15,794 bases of DNA from an uncultured Sphingomonadales bacterium (lineage in GTDB: Bacteria; Pseudomonadota; Alphaproteobacteria; Sphingomonadales; Sphingomonadaceae). A program made the translations under genes and the position numbers. Shown in pieces: positions 13,404 to 15,794 of the stretch (the stretch's first letter is position 1; every line of letters begins with the position of its first letter). The stretch lies in NCBI GenBank assembly GCA_937898525.1, contig CALCBC010000047.1, positions 1 through 15,794 on the forward strand, written 5' to 3'. A model generated the notes under the pieces. That model ran no database searches. It was not told the origin of the DNA and saw only the letters and a program-made list of their open reading frames with translations.

Positions 13404-15173
13404 CTACCCGCCGAGCCGGGCCATCGCCGAGGCGGTCCTGGCCGCGCGGACCAGCTGGACGAACTCGGAACGATAGCCGTACGGGTCGTCGCCCTTCGCG
13501 GCGCTGACGATCTGCAGCACGTCGTCCCAGGTCATCTCGCCGCTGTAGCGCCCGCCGCGCAGCAGCTCGGCGAACGAGGCAACCCCGGCCGCGAAACGCG
13601 CGTCCTGCGGGGCCTCGGCGAACGTGCGCACTTCGGCCGAGCGGTCGATCGGGGTCGAGATCAGCTGGCTGCGGTCCGAGTTCGGCCGCTTGTAGCGGAT
13701 CTTGACGAAACCGTACTCGCTGCTGTCCGCCGCCGTGCGCGCGACCGGCCGCGAGTAACGCAAGTCGCCGATCGCGCGCGGTCCGCCGACCGGGACGATC
13801 TCGTAGAGCGCGGTCACGGTTTGCCCGGAACCGACGTCGCCCGCATCGACCTTGTCGTTGTCGAAGTCCTCGCGCGCCAGCATGCGCGTCTCGTAACCGA
13901 CCAGCCGGTATTCGGCGACCGTGGCCGGGTTGAACTCGACCTGGATCTTCACGTCCTTGGCGATCGGGAACAGCGTCGAGGTCGCTTCCTCGACCAGCGT
14001 CTTGCGCGCCTCGTTGAGGGTATCGATGTAGGCCGCGTTGCCGTTGCCGTTCTGCGCGAGAGTCTGCATCAGCGCGTCGTTGTAGTTGCCCATGCCGAAG
14101 CCGAGCACCGAGAGGAACACGCCCTTCGCGCGCTGGCGCTCGACGTAGCCCTTGAGCTCCTCGGGGTTGGTGATGCCGACGTTGAAGTCGCCGTCGGTAG
14201 CGAGGATCACGCGGTTGACCCCTTCGGCGTCGAAGTTGCGCTCGGCGAGCGCGTAGGCCTGGCGGATACCCTCGGCCCCCGCCGTGCTGCCGCCCGCGCC
14301 GAGCCGTTCGATCGCCGCGAGGATGCGGCCACGTTCGCTCGCGCGGGTCGGCTCGAGGACTGTGCCGGCACGCCCGGCATAGGCGACGATCGAGACCGTA
14401 TCGTTCGCGCCGAGCTGCCCGACCAGCATGCCGAGCGACTGCTTGACCAGGCCGAGCTTGTTGGGTGCGCTCATCGAGCCCGAAGTGTCGATCAGGAACA
14501 CCAGGTTGGCGCGCGGCCGCGCGGCGCGCTCGACCTCGTAACCGCGGATGCCGATACGCACGAGCTTGCGGCCCTCGGTCCACGGGCTCGGGAACACGTC
14601 GATGCGGGTGCTGAACGGCTGCTCGGCCGAGCGCGGCAGCGCGTAGTCGTAGGGGAAGTAGTTGATCAGCTCCTCGGCGCGGACCGAGTCCGGCTGCGGC
14701 AGGACGTTGCGGTTGAGCGAGGCGCGCATCCAGCCGTACGAGGCCGTGTCGACGTCGATAGAAAAGGTCGAGACCGGCTCTTCGGCGACCACGCGGAAGG
14801 GGTTTGCATCGACCGCGCTGAAGCGGTCGCGGCCTTCGTAGGCATATGGAAGCGGCGCGATCCTGTCCCGGGGCGGAGGCGCCGGAGCATAGGTTACCGG
14901 GGCACTGGCAGCGGCCCGCGTCTGGGCCTGGTGAGACGCCGGAAGGCGATTAAGGTTCGACTCCAGCGCTCGCGAGCCCGTAACGACGACGCTTTGTTCC
15001 TCGTCTGCCTGCTTCAGCTCTGGGGAAGGCGATGAAACGGAAAGCGCATCGTCCGCGACTGCGACGGGCGGCGCGTCACGCGTCAGCCCGGCGTCCTGAC
15101 GATCGACCCCGGAGCACGAGGCAAGAAGGATGGCGACCAGCGCTGCAGCCGCGGTCGGACGAGGATAGGTCAT
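13404..15173 (-). CDS. VWA-domain lipoprotein, YfbK-like (vWF_A N-terminal, VWA, DUF3520)
   Basis: The 589-residue protein has a lipoprotein signal (1-20, LLASC, Cys20) and a disordered segment with VVVTGSR (62-68) and SNLNRLP (72-78). A vWF_A-type N-terminal domain follows (about 124-218, FSIDVDTASYGWMRASLNR, then the VRAEELINYFPYDY segment). The VWA domain (about 222-400) has an intact MIDAS metal site: D229-T-S-G-S233, T297 and D327 in ATDGD. The C-terminal region (about 405-585) is DUF3520-like. VWA MIDAS domains bind protein partners through a divalent metal. The start at 15171-15173 is chosen for its signal peptide and GGGAGA; frames to 15191 or 15260 spoil the signal. It lies 96 bases after the ECF sigma gene. 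The cellular role of YfbK-like proteins is not established. Confidence 0.92.
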   Translation of the reverse strand: MTYPRPTAAAALVAILLASCSGVDRQDAGLTRDAPPVAVADDALSVSSPSPELKQADEEQSVVVTGSRALESNLNRLPASHQAQTRAAASAPVTYAPAPPPRDRIAPLPYAYEGRDRFSAVDANPFRVVAEEPVSTFSIDVDTASYGWMRASLNRNVLPQPDSVRAEELINYFPYDYALPRSAEQPFSTRIDVFPSPWTEGRKLVRIGIRGYEVERAARPRANLVFLIDTSGSMSAPNKLGLVKQSLGMLVGQLGANDTVSIVAYAGRAGTVLEPTRASERGRILAAIERLGAGGSTAGAEGIRQAYALAERNFDAEGVNRVILATDGDFNVGITNPEELKGYVERQRAKGVFLSVLGFGMGNYNDALMQTLAQNGNGNAAYIDTLNEARKTLVEEATSTLFPIAKDVKIQVEFNPATVAEYRLVGYETRMLAREDFDNDKVDAGDVGSGQTVTALYEIVPVGGPRAIGDLRYSRPVARTAADSSEYGFVKIRYKRPNSDRSQLISTPIDRSAEVRTFAEAPQDARFAAGVASFAELLRGGRYSGEMTWDDVLQIVSAAKGDDPYGYRSEFVQLVRAARTASAMARLGG

Positions 15174-15220
15174 GCGAATTCTCCCTGGCATCTGCGCCGG
15201 ATCGTCCTGCGCATGACCCT

Positions 15221-15244
15221 GAGACGCGCGGGCCGAGGATTTCC
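15221..15244 (-). promoter_or_regulatory. ECF-type promoter-like element upstream of the VWA gene
   Basis: On the minus strand, GGAAA (15244-15240) and GTCTC (15225-15221) are 14 bases apart, in the same arrangement as TGTAA-N14-GTCTC before the TPR gene. It is 48 bases upstream of the VWA start and just inside the sigma-VWA gap. An overlapping small dyad TCCTT-GG-AAGGA (15242-15253) sits on the -35 side. Function is inferred. Confidence 0.45.
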
Positions 15245-15269
15245 TTGGAAGGATTCGCAATGCGCGGGC

Positions 15270-15794
15270 TCAGGCGCCGCCGGACCCCAGTATTCGCCGC
15301 ACTTCGTGCATGCGCCACGAGACCGTCGCCTCGGCGACGCCGAGAATCTCGGCGGCCTCGGCGTGGGTCAGTTGCTGGCCGGCGACGAGCACGACCGTGT
15401 CGCGCAGGTCGGGCTTGAGCCGGCTGACCGCGCTTTCGAGCCACATCCGGTCGTGCAGGTCGCGGCCGTCGGGCCCGCGCGCGAGGCCGGCGAGCACTGC
15501 CAGCTTGAGCGTCATGCCGTGGAACGAGCGCCGCCGGCGGTGGTGGTCGCGGCAGGCGTTGACCACGATACCGCACAGCCAGGTCGAGAACTTGGCCTGG
15601 CCGCGGAACTGGCCGAGCTTCTCGACCAGCGCGCAGCAGACCTCCTGGGCGATGTCGTCGGCATCGGCGCGCGACCCGGTCATCCGCCAGGCGAGGCCGT
15701 GGATGCGGTCGTAGTGGCGGCGGAGCAGGGTATCGAAGGCCTCGCGGTCGCCGTCGAGCGCCGCGGAGACCAGTGAACCGTCCGGATCGCGCTC
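15270..15794 (-). CDS. ECF-type RNA polymerase sigma factor, N-terminus cut by window edge
   Basis: The frame stays open from the stop at 15270 to the last base of the window, giving 174 visible residues; the true start lies beyond 15794. Region 2 is clear: DREAFDTLLRRHYDRIHGLA, then MTGSRADADDIAQEVCCALV and FSTWLCGIVVNACRDHHRRR, covering core binding and -10 recognition. A linker of about 40 residues leads to region 4, LTHAEAAEILGVAEATVSWR with the following MHEVRRIL, the helix-turn-helix that reads the -35. There is no region 1 or 3, so it is an extracytoplasmic-function (ECF) type. It is followed by the VWA and TPR membrane protein genes, both with a matching promoter-like element. A classical zinc or RskA-type anti-sigma factor is not seen in this window. 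An internal ATG at 15681-15683 is not the start because region 2 continues upstream. Confidence 0.92.
   Translation of the reverse strand, partial: ERDPDGSLVSAALDGDREAFDTLLRRHYDRIHGLAWRMTGSRADADDIAQEVCCALVEKLGQFRGQAKFSTWLCGIVVNACRDHHRRRRSFHGMTLKLAVLAGLARGPDGRDLHDRMWLESAVSRLKPDLRDTVVLVAGQQLTHAEAAEILGVAEATVSWRMHEVRRILGSGGA

Noticed and set aside
12819..15035. 738-codon plus-strand frame opposite the VWA and TPR genes
   Set aside because: It spans two well-supported minus-strand genes and their spacer. It is a high-GC antisense artefact.
13404..15260. Longer start of the VWA gene at 15260 (or 15191)
   Set aside because: Both add basic sequence ahead of a good lipoprotein signal. The ATG at 15171-15173 has GGGAGA upstream, and the longer form would place the start over the promoter-like element.
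15270..15683. Treating the sigma factor as a complete 137-residue gene starting at 15683
   Set aside because: Translation upstream of 15683 stays open and continues recognisable sigma region 2 to the window edge, so the gene is partial, not short.

Overview
The window is a GC-rich chromosomal segment, most probably from an alphaproteobacterium of the order Sphingomonadales (Erythrobacter/Sphingomonas-like). This rests on the overall character of the PolA and GroEL proteins, a CIRCE-controlled groESL operon, an alphaproteobacterial 'host attachment' (baeRF-type) protein, and the TonB-receptor-style 'VTGSR' peptides that are common in that order. I could not run a search, so the taxonomy is inference. 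No mobile element, tRNA, rRNA or CRISPR array is visible.

Layout, left to right. Positions 1-469 hold no convincing protein gene. A near-consensus rightward promoter with a perfect inverted repeat over its -10 box (2-30) is followed by a series of GC-rich hairpins that could be a structured RNA or leader. Leftward polA (472 down to 3325) encodes a complete DNA polymerase I with intact proofreading motifs. A small acidic lipoprotein gene (3521-3772, +) ends in a clear terminator. Next come leftward genes for a class A beta-lactamase-like serine hydrolase with changed catalytic motifs, a predicted methyltransferase carrying a lipoprotein signal, protein-L-isoaspartate methyltransferase (pcm) and a host-attachment-like protein. 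The groES-groEL operon follows, with its promoter, CIRCE operator and terminator all recognisable. A MATE efflux protein gene reads leftward and diverges from a membrane-anchored cytochrome c gene (+). A bidirectional terminator separates the latter from a leftward exported protein of unknown function.

The right end (12113-15794) is the most unusual part. It has three leftward genes in series: an ECF-type sigma factor (cut by the window edge), a VWA/YfbK-type lipoprotein, and a single-pass membrane protein with a proline-rich region and C-terminal TPRs. The last two proteins share a short peptide (SNLxxLPxSxxAQT) and each also carries a V(T/S)GSR peptide. Upstream of both genes lies the same bipartite promoter-like element, xGxAA-N14-GTCTC, in the same orientation and spacing, which suggests control by the neighbouring sigma factor. 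I infer an envelope-sensing or envelope-assembly module in which the membrane protein may act as a non-classical anti-sigma or scaffold. Its function is unknown.

The rest is housekeeping and stress biology: DNA repair/replication (PolA), protein repair (Pcm), protein folding (GroESL), drug efflux (MATE) and periplasmic electron transfer (cytochrome c).
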